A stretch of 64,000 nt of DNA from Caprimulgus europaeus (Eukaryota; Chordata; Aves; Caprimulgiformes; Caprimulgidae). This document shows positions 53,122 through 64,000 of the stretch, piece after piece. Position 1 is the stretch's first letter. Each line of letters begins with the position of its first letter. Below the pieces are notes generated by a model that searched no databases, was not told the DNA's origin, and saw nothing but the letters and a program-made list of their open reading frames with translations. The stretch spans positions 18,925,165 through 18,989,164 of the forward strand of contig OU015538.1 in the NCBI GenBank assembly GCA_907165065.1, written 5' to 3'. Position numbers and translations under genes: made by a program.

Positions 53122-53192
53122 CCTAATTCACGACTCAAGTGGCAGAGCAGACACTCAATGAATAAAGGCTAGGGGTTCAATTCTCAATTAGG
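53122..53192 (+). repeat. degenerate tRNA-like segment (possible SINE or tRNA pseudogene)
   Basis: 71 nt bounded by CCTAATT and its exact complement AATTAGG, like an acceptor stem. It has an A-box/D-arm-like ACTCAAGTGGCAGAGCAG and a B-box/T-arm-like AGGGGTTCAATTCTC in the right order and spacing. The anticodon stem does not pair and the T stem is short, so it cannot be a working tRNA. It may be the head of an old tRNA-derived SINE. No A-rich tail or flanking duplication was recognised. Confidence 0.35.
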
Positions 53193-55956
53193 ATGAAATT
53201 TTTTCCTTAATAGTTTAATCTTGTGGTCAATTAAACCCTCTAGCGTTGTATTAATTATTATATGAATTCTAGGCAACTTCTAATTCAAAGGTTAGTTATG
53301 GTGTACTGCAACTGGACCAGAGTCCTGGACTTAAATCTTGCAAAGCTGAAAGCCTATTCTACCTTAAGGGGATAAGTATTCTCTCCAGAAAAAAAGACCA
53401 GGAAATGTCTGTACATTGTGCTTTCCTCATCTGGAATACTTTAAGGTCAACTGTATTTTTATGCCAGATATAAGACTGTAATTATGTCATAGATCATTAG
53501 AACTAAGTTTACTGCTACACCACATATTCATATCACTAGTGATACTAAAAAGGATTTCTAAGCAGACTTTTAAGGATTAATCTCAACTCTAATTGCTGAG
53601 CTTTTTTCCTATATTGCTGGGCACAGCAGCTTGGAATGGTAGCTTTTCCATCTGTTAGACAGATAGAGACTACTAGTTTGTGAAGTACTTTCTTGGTAGT
53701 CTTTTGGGTAGAATAAAGTCCTGGATTTCCTCAGGGAAGCAAAGGACATATGCTGATGCTCTATGGTTTCTGAGTTGCTGCAGAGATTAATTCTTCTTGG
53801 CCAGCTTTCTGTTGAGTAGGTGCTGGAATCATATAAAACAACAACTCACAGAAAAAAAAAAGTAAAATAGTGAGTTGCTCGGCCAAATCAGTGATCTTTT
53901 TTCAACTAATTATTTTTCTCGCTCAAAATGAAGACAGTTTGTCTTTGAAAAGACTGTCTATCATTAAAAAAGAAAAGTATTGAAAGTTTTTGAAACAACT
54001 ATAACAGATGTCATAGTAGTTGAAAGTACAATTAGAAAGCACAACGCCGCAGAAATAAAACTTCAAACAAAAGCGGAAAGAGTTCTTTGTGCACATCAAT
54101 AATTTAGAATGATTTAAGAACTGTTTTATAGATGCAAGTGGAGCTTTTTCTGTCTATATATAAATTGAATGTGGTCTTCATAGGCAAACAAAAAGGGGGA
54201 TACAATTCTTTTAAATTATTTTGGGGATAATTGTTTCCGCAACAAACATCATTATTTATCAGTTTTGAAAAGAAGCCAACTGCGAACATTTGAAATGCAC
54301 AAATCTTGGCACACAACACAGAAAATAATAATCTCCTCCCTTTTCAAAACCAGTTTGGCATTTATTTTACACATTTATCAAGTTCTTATCACAAAGTCCT
54401 TGCAGTGTTACCTATTTCTATCAGAAATCATTATATATTATTTCTAATCACCTTCCCATAGCTAATTTGGTAACTCAGGAAAGGAAACATTTATTGCTAC
54501 CAGATGCCATTACCTTCCTGCTCACTCACATATTACTATAAATTGATTCAACAACCTGGAAAACAAGGGTTTTTAAAATATGTATTATTTTGCCTTCTGG
54601 ATTTCTTCTGTTATAATCTTTCTTTTTAGCTAAGCAGTCCCATTTTAGTGATGCACACATTCTACACCTACGCTACAGCTACTTCCCAGCCAGGCTGTGT
54701 CTGTATGACACACTGCAGTGCCACACATAAGACCTGAGACAGTTTCATGCTACAAGCAGTGTGGCCACACTAGGGATCGGGCTCTGGCTGAAGGATTCCC
54801 CACTTCTGAGGTATTAATCCCTCCAGGAGACAGACCACTGCAGCACCGCACAGCTGGGCGGCACCACTGCCTGTCCTTAAAATACACCAGTTAAAAGAAA
54901 ATACAGTGTATATATAAATGTTCTCTTTTTATAGAGTAATTTCAGGCTCATCTTCCCACCTATACCCCTTCTGCCTGCAGTGCTGTAGGCTGTATGACAG
55001 TAATGTCAAAAGTCAAACAGCAACTTGGGCGACTTCTCCCTTAATATGTGAATTTCTCCACACTTTTGCCTGGAGGGCACCTTCATTACAATCACTTTCT
55101 AGATTTTAAAACTAACACAAAACAAGACAACAATAATAAACAGAGGCCAAACTCCTAATTGACAGTGTCTAAAATGTCTCCAAAGGTTACAGATGTTTAA
55201 AAAACACGCTATTTTCTGAGCAACGCATATTTTCTGACCTCTGGGCACAGACATGTGCACACACCTATTCCCTTTTCTGCTCCAGCTCAGCTACCCACCA
55301 GAGATGCTCCATCCTCCAACATAGTCTACATCAAAAAGGCATCTTCTACCATACCAGAAGCAGCACTCCACTGAACTGTCATTAAAGATGTTACAGTTAA
55401 ATATCCCCTCACTGACGACACTCACACAAATAAGCATGGGATATGTCAGCAAATTCACACAAGCTATCAAAATATTGCACAGCAGTCCAGGTGACAGATA
55501 AAATAGATTCAAAACTATACAATGTTTTATAGATTATAACATCTCAAAATACACCTGGAAGCAGAATTTTATTTATTAAACTACTTGTTATAGCTTGTCA
55601 TATTCTGTCAACTAGAAGAAAAATCTGCTTTGGAAACTACTGTCACATTGACTGCAAAATAAAAGAAGAAAATAAATCAGTTGGTATTTTGAGAGCAACA
55701 TGCAACAGCCAAGCTTGACCAAAGCAGTGTGCCTGGGGAATTCAGTATTGGAATAATCACTCTATTTCCAGCTTTGTACTCCTTTGTTTTGAATTTCAGA
55801 CTTCTAATGGCTAAAAAGGTTAAAGTGCAAGTGAGCCTGTGTGTGTGCAATAGAGCCTTTTGGGAAAATTATACATTTTTAACAGTTCTCATGAACACGA
55901 TTCATCATTACAAATACATCACAAATGAACAACATTTCAAAACTACTCAGGAGTCC

Positions 55957-56571
55957 AACTTTGTCATGGTTTAATCCCAGCTGGCAACTAAGCACCACAC
56001 AGCCGCTCGCTCACTCCTCCCCCTGCAGTGGAATGGTGAACGGAATAAAAAATAAAACTCATGGGCTGAAAAAAGAACAGTTTAATAGTTGAAATAAAAT
56101 AAATAAAAATATTACTACTAATACTAATAATAATTATAGTAATAATAATTGTGTGAAAAGGAAGATAACAAAAAGAGAAAGAAATAAAACTCAAGGAAGA
56201 CAAGTGATGTACAACACAACTTCTCACCACTCGCTGACTGGTGCCCAGCCAGTCCCCGAGCAGCAATCGGTCCCCCCTGGCCAACTTCCCCCAGTTTATA
56301 TACTGAGCACGACACCCTATGGTATGGAATATCCCTCTGGCTAGCGAGGGGCAGTTGTCCTGGCTGTGCTTCCTCCCACCTTCTTGTGCACCTCCTCGCT
56401 GGCAGAGCATGGGAAGCTTAAAAGTCCTCAATATAGGATAAACACTACTTAGCAACAACTAAACCATCAGCGTGCTATCAACATTATTCTCATACTCAAT
56501 CTAAAACACAACAGTGTACCAGCTACTAAGAAGAAAATTACCTCTATCCCAGTTGAAACCAGGACGAACTT
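55957..56571 (-). mobile_element. solo endogenous-retrovirus LTR with 5-bp target duplication
   Basis: A 605-bp element (55962-56566) flanked on both sides by AACTT (55957-55961 and 56567-56571). On the minus strand it begins with a CGTCCTGGTTTCAAC-type end (CpG change from TG) and ends CATGACA, so the TG...CA ends are nearly intact. It contains a TATA-like CAGTATATAAACTGGGGG near 56290-56310 in the same orientation, and an ATT/TAA microsatellite. The sequence matches an LTR I recognise as common in bird genomes. The 5-bp duplication fits ERVL-type or related integration. No gag, pol or env is present, so the internal part was lost by LTR-LTR recombination. Open frames inside it are not genes. 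Confidence 0.9.
56100..56150. repeat. (TAA/ATT)n microsatellite inside the LTR
   Basis: Imperfect ACTAATA / AATAATA units lie within the LTR. Similar runs are part of this LTR family, which is known to carry length-variable TAA repeats. Confidence 0.75.
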
Positions 56572-59500
56572 ACTCTCAAAAGTGGCTAAATTACTTAGGG
56601 GCTGATTTTCACAGGTATTCATGCAAACTACAGTTATGGAAATAGGACTGATGCCTCAGAAACTTTCAGAAGTCTGATCCTTCAAGCTGAAGCTATAAAG
56701 GCACTTGGTGTCCTAGTGCTGGGCACAGATGTGTCAATGAGGCATTGATGAGATACCTAAAAAAACCAAGGGCCTATCTCACAGCTGCCTTTAGCCCTCT
56801 AAACTGATGCCCAGGGTCCCTCTGCCCACATGTATTTTGGCTGTGAAGCTTCACTTGGGCCCTGTCTGGAGGATCTGATACAGATCTTAAGGCCAGGGAT
56901 GACAGTACTCCCTGGCTGATGGTCTCATAAGCCCCAAATGGAGTGGCCACTTGAGAGACAAGAGTCCTGTGTGCAAACCATCACACTATTAGTTGGGGAT
57001 TATTTAGTAGGGGAGTTTGGGGAGGGGAGGACGGACACAAAGCAGCTCAACGGTAGAGCTGACAATGCAGCAGGCCAAGGGATCTAGTTAAGGAGCCTGT
57101 TCCTATGAATATTTAATCACTCAGGTGAAGTGGAACAGCTTTAACTGGAAACAGTGTGATAGATGTAACACAGAGACACAGGAGCCTGAAAGAGGCTTTG
57201 CTTAGGAGATTCCATCTCCTGCTACAAATTGAGGAGCTCTCAGAGGGAAGCTTACTTCCCAGAGACTATCCCAGTGACCAGGGTATCCCACATTCAGCAA
57301 GGCATGGGTGTCTCTCCTTCCATCCTTCTACCAGTCCCAAGTACCTGCTATGAGAAGAATATTCACAGCTGGAAATCTTCAGCATATGTAAGCATTCGCC
57401 TCCCATCTGCAGGCACCAGCCTCTCGTGGTGACCCAGCAGCCCCTCGTGTGGGCACTTCCCAGCACGGGACAGATGCTGAGATAGGAACTGGTAAAGTGT
57501 TCCTGTTAGTGTAAGAATGGCTGTGTCCTCCTTGGCATTCTCATTCTGCCATTTCATAACTTACTGGGGTGTATAATGATAATCTCACATCAGTCATTGA
57601 AGGTTTGGCTACCCTTTTGGCAAATGAACTGCTCCTATGGTTGAGATAAGTCGAAGGAGACATTTTAGAAACACTGCAACTCCTTGATTACTTTGCACAT
57701 TTTTTTTCCTCACTAATTTATGGAGAATGTGCAGAATAATAACAAGTGTGAAAAAACTTGAATACAGTCAAGAACAAAAAAAAAGTAAAAAAAGGTTTCC
57801 AGACATATTTCTATTTTCTGTGTGAGGACAATAAGGTTTTGGGCAACATATATAATATGCATTTCATTTTCATTCTGATTATTACACTATCTCACCCATG
57901 CATCTACTTGCTACTGTATTGATAAGAATCATTATAAGAACATCACAACACTAATACCGAGCTTATTGAAAAGTGCAGGGAGTTTCATGGAAATAATTCA
58001 AAATGGGCCATTTTCTTCAAAACAAAGTGCTTGTTTTAAATTAGTCAAAACTATATTGATTGCTTATTATTGTGTCCTCCCACTCTTTCAGGTACAATGT
58101 TTAATTTCCAAAGTACAGCTGATAATATGAAAAAGCTACTAATAGAACTGTCCATCCCCAGAAATAAATATGGCTGTAATAACCAAATACCTCTCACAGT
58201 AAATAGTACTGCAGCGGTGCCCTCTGCCCCAACAATCGAACATGAAATCTGATTTCCTTGAAATTACAGCCCGAGCTGGCTGTGGTCCGGACCTGCTTAT
58301 GTTCTGCAGCCCCAGTGGCTTCTGAGTTCAATATATGGGTCACACCAGGTCTGCTAACAAGATATCATGTAACTCTATTGATGTAATTCAATGCACTGCT
58401 GAAATATAATGAAGAACACACTTATTCTGATCCCATGACTACCTATCTATGTCAAGAGGATAATCTTCTTCCACTTCCAATCTGAGGTTAGTTCACTACC
58501 TTATCTGGCCACTAAGGATTTATTACTTTTTATTATCAGGAATTCTATGAATTTCCTGCAGGTCTTCCACAGACACAAATATTGCAAAACTTTCAAAATC
58601 ACCAATAATTTTTGTTATTAATTTAAATTTTTAGCTGTTCACTTAATTTGGCTTAGATCCAATGCATGAAAAATGCAAAAAATGTCTTTCCTTATAACAG
58701 ACACCTGTAGTGAAAGCAGAAATTGCTGGCTTCTAAGTAGCTTCCTAGAGAAGAAGTGTTTGATGATAGACTTTGTTGTCCTTGCTAGAAACGACACGCT
58801 TTTCCAGTGACATATACTGTGTGTACAAACAAGATACTCAAGCAGTGACAGTCTAAGGCTAACTGGGTGAGTTCAAACAGAGAAGAACCTCTCCCTTCCC
58901 TCCATGCATGCGTGGTTCCACCCTGGGGCACACAAAGGCACAACCACAAGTTCTCAGGAGCAGGTGTGGTGCTCACGGCTGGCTCAGAGCGCGGCAGGGG
59001 GGGCTGAACCCCTGTCAGCACGTTCCCAGAGACCTCAGGGATTTCTGTAACACGAGAAAAGCGTTCAGCAGCCTCTCAGGATGCATATTTCCCAGATCTT
59101 ACTGCTTGTAATGAGGACTGAAAGTCATTAAATAACTCATAGACATTAGAATGTCACCAGCTGCAGTTTTCAGGTTAATGACTTTGCATCAGAAGTATCA
59201 AGAGTCAGAGAATTCAAAGGGTCAGTTTTATTACAAGTACTAACTCTAAGGAACAGATTCCTGGGCCTAATCCCCTAATCCAAAAGCTTTCTTAGGTCAC
59301 TGGGTGCCCATCAGCAATTTTTCTCTCCTTTTCATGCCTTTCAAATGGAATATAGATCAATAATATGGACCTACCTAAACCTCAATTCACAGTACTGGAG
59401 AAGTGAAAATGGTAAACACTGAAGAGACAACCTGACTTTGGACAGTAGCTGCCTTATTTCCATCTTATTTTATTCTTATTTGCCCATTTTATTCCATGCA

Positions 59501-60077
59501 TTTACAGGAATACCTTACGGAAAAAACTGGTCCAAAGCCTCTTCAGCACAGAAAATTTCATTATTTCAACACGTTTATACAGACTCATAATTTGTAGTGT
59601 TTAGACAGAAATACATTAAAGTCTTCGAAAACTAATAAATAAGACATATTAATAAATAATATATCAATGTAAGAAGCTGTCTTGGTCCAGCAGACAAGGT
59701 AATTATGAAGCAAGTATTTTAGTCTTAAGAAAAAATGCATTCTTAAAAATGATTCTGCAAATAAAGTTCTAATATAAACTTAAAGATGTGACTTTGGAAT
59801 ACTTCATTAATACCTCTTGCATAACTGCCCTTGTATCTATAAATGTTTGAGCAATGGTTAAACACACAATCATAATGATATCAGTCTAAACACTTTAAAA
59901 AGTAAAGCTCTAGCATTACTTTCTATTTACATAAATTGGGAATCTAAAGTGTTAATAAGTTTAAAACCCTTGGTTTCATGGGTTTGGTTTTTTTGGTTTG
60001 ACTGACTGATGAAAGAACACATCTACTCTTGGGCCACCATTTTAACAGTTGTCAGTTCACTTGCAGGTTAAATTTAA

Positions 60078-60092
60078 CAACAACAACAACAA
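60078..60092. repeat. (AAC)n microsatellite
   Basis: Five consecutive CAA/AAC units, with no other feature nearby. Confidence 0.8.
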
Positions 60093-61169
60093 ACTTGTGG
60101 AAAAAGCCTCTACCAAGAATAGAGCACTCTGCTTCTATCTTTCAGTATTCTCAGAGGACAGAAAATGTAAAAATAACTCTGAATTTTCCAGTGAACATTT
60201 GCACTGAGCATGTCACTTCAGGTTTTTAGTAACAGAAACCCTTGCAACCTTTAAAGCCATGTATGATTGCACCCAGTGCTTAGGAAATGACCCCTGGGTC
60301 TCTGATATATACACTCACGTATCAAAAGGAACATGACTTCACTTCTAACTCGGGGGGTTTTTGTGTATCTCAAGAGGAGACTCATGAACGCATTTGTGAA
60401 GAAAATGGTTTTTTTTTCTCATTATATCTTTAACATGCAACTATTGATACATCAAAGAAACAGCACAGTAAACATCTGAAGTGTTGGCACCTATCACACA
60501 CTTTGTATACATGCTGCGTGGTACAGCTTCACACTCAGTTCTCCTCCTTGTTCCCTGCACTCTCCATCTGGATGCTTTCAGCTGAATTGCTGAAAAGTCC
60601 TCTGTCTGGAGGACACCCCCACCACCCAGGCCTGTTGCTGTTTCAGGTGTTCTGCACCTGCTCGTTCTCCCCCCCTCACATCCTGAGTAACCCCGTCCTT
60701 TGTCAAGGATTAATTTAAACAGCATAAAACCTCTTTTCCGCTAATGAAATACAATAAATAAATACAGTTATTCTTTCATTACCGTAGTCTCTGGCCATCT
60801 GAAAATATTTCACTCAGCTGACAGAAATGATGCAAAATTCCCATTTCCTTGAAGTAATAAAGGGAAAGGTGTTCTTTAATAAAACGAGAAGGAATAGCTG
60901 CCAGGTGCACAGTTTTGGAGGCTACTGGAAACGTGAGACACAGCCCTTGAGCCCAGACTTGTGCTCTGAAGATGCAGACGACTGGGCTAGGGAGGGTGGC
61001 ATTGCCACCAAGCAGCTCTGGGAAATTCAGAGCAAATCACTTTCTCAACAAACACAATCTTGATTTCTACTCAAGGACTGCCTGAGCAGTGGGAACGGCT
61101 GAAGGTACTGGTCATTTAGGAAACTTCCCTATGGAATTTTACCCTGGTTCACTTGTGGTGGAGTGCAGC

Positions 61170-61350
61170 TCCAGCACCCCAGACACCCGTCTGAACCCCC
61201 GCTCAAAGCACGCCGTGGTCCCTGGGAGCCCACCCGTCCTGCTCTGCCTCCTGCTAAAACAAGAGCAGAGGGGCAGGGCTGGCGCGTGCCTGGGACTCGG
61301 GAGGGCTCAGGGAACGTCACCGCTGCACAGCGCCTGCGCAGCCGGTCAGC
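61170..61350. other. GC- and CpG-rich patch
   Basis: Roughly 14 CpGs in about 180 bp. Frames stay open on both strands because of base composition, giving a 227-codon plus-strand frame (61163-61846). That frame shows no recognisable domain, and its composition changes sharply from Pro/Arg-rich to AT-rich codons halfway along, as expected of chance. Confidence 0.4.
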
Positions 61351-63270
61351 GTGTCCAGCCCTGTCCCCAACAACAACCAGCAGTAACTGCTGGGGGAGCG
61401 ATCTTCCCAAACACCACGCTTTGGCCCAACTCTGTTCCCACCCAAGACAGAGTGAGCGCTCCCACTGCTGTCTGTGGCAAGAGGTGGGCCACTGTGTGTT
61501 ATTACTCCATCCTATACGAGGAGTTTGGAATATTTCTTGTCATGCAGTCAAACAGAATCATTGTACCGGCATTAAATCCAACTGGAAGGCATGGCCAAAT
61601 TCTTTTCTGGCTCGTTTAACCTTCCTAATGCCAGAATTCATACGGAGGTTTCCACAAAGCCTACACAGGGCTGTGTCAAATGCAATCCTTTCCCATACAA
61701 TAGAGATTTTTTCCAGGACATATACTGAAGCAGACAAATTTAAAGTTTCATTTCTGCGAGCAATTGTGCAGGTAAAATGCAGCTCCTTAAAACCAGACAT
61801 ATCAAGTAAGCACAATCAGGAAGAATTTGTGTTTAAGTTTCTGTAAACATCTGGGGCTCTGTTCTGCAGGGGATTTTCTAACTCTGTTTCCTTTCACTAG
61901 TGATTTCAAAATAAAGTCCAGGTTACTCTTCATATGGTTTTCACTCACACCCTGATAGGGATGCACAGGCAAAATACTTGTGCACCATAATGGTTAAAGA
62001 TGTTTGACAAAAATATAACAATGTATTTTGTATAAAAAACCCCCCAAACTGCAGACCTAAAAACAGGTTTGACTTCTTTCTCCTCTAATGTTAAGCCTGA
62101 CCATACTTCTCAAAAAGATGATGAAAGGATGAAGAGAAATTGAGATTTAATGGCATTTCTCCTTCAAAAAGCTTACAGGTACTGGTCTGTATGGGCTCTA
62201 ACCCCTCTGTGCCGAGACAGCCACTATTTCTGTAAATTCTGCCCCACCAACACATGCAAAGAGCTCAACATAACTGGACATGAACTGTCTTTTAAAGAAA
62301 CACTGTTAAGCTATATTCTCTTCAGCCCTAATTACCTTGGAATTACTTTGATGAGAACAAAGTGGCACATTTTTGTCTGGTGCCGAGATCACTTAAAACG
62401 GGACATGGAAAACAAAAACTGTATATCCTGAGGGATATCACAGTATTTACCTATAATAATTACAATAGTGTTTATTGGTTTTTATGCTAAGATTTCACAA
62501 AAGTAGTCCTACTGCTAAATTTTAGCTACTTAATTTTCATTTGTGGCTGTCTTAATTGTTACAGAGTGCTCAGATTTGTAAAGTTATATCAAGGTGTGTA
62601 ACACAAAAACATGTTCAATATATGCCTTCAATAATTTCTTTGTTGTTTGAAAACTTCCAGCTTACAGCAAAGCTGGCATTTTATGGCCTGCAGAGCTATA
62701 AATCATTTTTAAAATCATGATGATATTACTCAAAACAGATGTGAAAACATATGTTTGCCACGGCTGTATAAACCGCTTACTTGTCATACTTAATAAATGT
62801 TGATACTTTTATTTTAACTACATTCCTTCTTAATAACTTTGAAAATCTTTTCCATGGTAAATATATTTTGCCTTAGTAAAAGTAATGGCAGGTTTTGAAA
62901 AACAAAGCTCGTTCTGTATACAAATTACACGTATGTATTCTGCTGAGCAAGCCAGCACAGATCACACTCTTCAGTGACTGCCCACATCCGACTATGAGAA
63001 ATATTCAACACGTCTGAGGGGCACCAGAGCCCAAAATAATTATCCACAGAAGAATAATAATAGTATTAGGAACAAAGAATCTATACTGAGGTGAGAGAAA
63101 TCATTGAGGGGTAACAGCACTTGTATGGGGTGACAGAAAGGCCCAGCTTGAAATTGTTGGATATACAATGACAGTGCCTTTAAAATGTCAGCATTTGTCC
63201 CACTATAATGTTGTCAAAGGTTTCAGTTCTGGGGCCATGGGATTACTTGAAAATTACATCTTTACTTGAC

Positions 63271-63290
63271 AAAAAAAAAAAAAAAAAAAA
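63271..63290. repeat. poly(A) tract of 20
   Basis: Twenty consecutive adenines. No AATAAA lies within 30 bases upstream and no gene body is recognised before it, so a processed pseudogene tail is not supported. Confidence 0.95.
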
Positions 63291-64000
63291 TTGATTGTTC
63301 TCATGTTTTCAGAGAAAAAATTGACCTGTGCAGACCAAGGAGGACAACAGAAACCTTATTCTATTTTTTAAAATGGTAATTTAAATTTTCTCATGATTTT
63401 GCAGCACATTTTTCTGATGTAGGTGAATCTCTGAACACTTAACTAATCCTAAAAAAAGTCATTAAGTGCATGCAGAAGTAACACATGTATAAAGACATAT
63501 TTCCCAGGACATAATCTACTGAAGAGAAATAATACTATGCAAAAATGTAGATCAGGAAATGAATAATTCGATACAACTTTAATCTAAGGTGAATTACGCT
63601 AGGTAAAATGTCAGCACCAGATCTTTGTGACTTCGTACATGTTACAGGGAACGTTCAGTGATCACAGGAGCCTGGGAATTGGGTTCACAGGTGGTGGGGT
63701 TTAAATTATTTTCACGCTTTTTGGGATTTCTGAATTGTCTTTTCTGATTCTTAAACGGCACCTTCCTTCATCCACCCTGAGTGACAGGACTGCTACTATC
63801 AATAACTACACGATTTGCATCTTAGAACCCCACAGATACTGAATTGTTTTGCTGAAAAATGACTAAATATGTGGCAAGAAACCACGCACAGTTCAATAAA
63901 GTTAAAATCAACTACACTTTCAGCTCTAGATTAAACACTCACCTATGTAATTACTGCAGAAATGTAATTTTTTACTCGTAGGAATGAAGGTATGGTTGAT

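Larger units (their letters stand above)
32282..64000 (-). other. DACH2: DACH2 long intron (partial, at least 31.7 kb)
   Basis: Nothing upstream of 32281 could be assigned as a DACH2 exon. The preceding exon should encode the Ser/Pro-rich linker (SPSPAPSLEE-type sequence), and the N-terminal DNA-binding domain lies further upstream. I saw neither on the minus strand up to 64000. Very long introns are typical of DACH genes. Known contents are a G-rich patch near 32885, a CpG-rich patch at 38677-38955, a CR1 fragment at 47513, a tRNA-like segment at 53122, a solo LTR at 55962, a GC-rich patch at about 61170-61350 and a 20-base A run at 63271. The rest is AT-rich with no supported gene. A small exon could have been missed by eye. 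Confidence 0.7.

Noticed and set aside
55988..56458. 156-codon minus-strand frame
   Set aside because: It lies entirely inside the solo LTR, which is non-coding in this family.
61163..61846. 227-codon plus-strand open frame, the longest in the window
   Set aside because: It starts in a GC-rich CpG patch where stops are rare. Codon and residue composition change abruptly halfway, no domain is recognised, another frame (61089-61619) is also open on the same strand, and no splice or promoter context supports it.
32282..64000. Search for the preceding DACH2 exon (SPSPAPSLEE-like linker) on the minus strand
   Set aside because: Not found by eye. It most likely lies beyond the window, but a profile search would be needed to exclude a small exon.

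Overview
The window is vertebrate nuclear DNA, almost certainly from a bird. The reasons are: short fragments of CR1 LINEs, the dominant avian retroposon; a solo LTR of a type I recognise from many bird genomes; low repeat density; and a multi-exon gene with GT/AG introns. I see no prokaryotic features (operons, Shine-Dalgarno sites, CRISPR), and most open frames are chance frames in non-coding DNA.

The one gene I can support is the 3' part of DACH2 (dachshund homolog 2), on the minus strand. Five coding exons read, in transcript order, 32281-32136, 31636-31489, 28540-28397, 25458-25393 and 15837-15800. All splice phases agree, and together they encode the last 180 or so residues: the end of the central linker, the conserved C-terminal Dachbox-C coiled coil with its basic KKEKK/KRK block, and a short tail that stops at 15800. 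The 3' UTR probably runs to a poly(A) signal at 14847-14852. I found no exon for the N-terminal DNA-binding domain; it should lie beyond 64000.

Layout: 1-14829 is AT-rich intergenic DNA 3' of DACH2, with one CR1 tail, one possible ancient repeat, simple repeats and possible conserved non-coding stretches. 14830-32281 holds the 3' UTR and terminal exons with introns of about 9.6, 2.9, 2.9 and 0.5 kb. 32282-64000 is part of one very long upstream intron. It carries a G-rich patch near the exon, a CpG-island-like patch at about 38677-38955, a CR1 fragment at 47513, a degenerate tRNA-like segment at 53122, and a 605-bp solo LTR with a clean 5-bp target duplication at 55962-56566.

The most interesting observations are: a DACH1-like terminal exon in DACH2; a possible alternative C-terminus from read-through at 25393; an in-frame alternative acceptor 36 nt upstream at 32317; a perfect 16-bp inverted repeat in the last intron; and CpG-dense patches inside AT-rich introns. 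I did not find a convincing undescribed multi-gene system.
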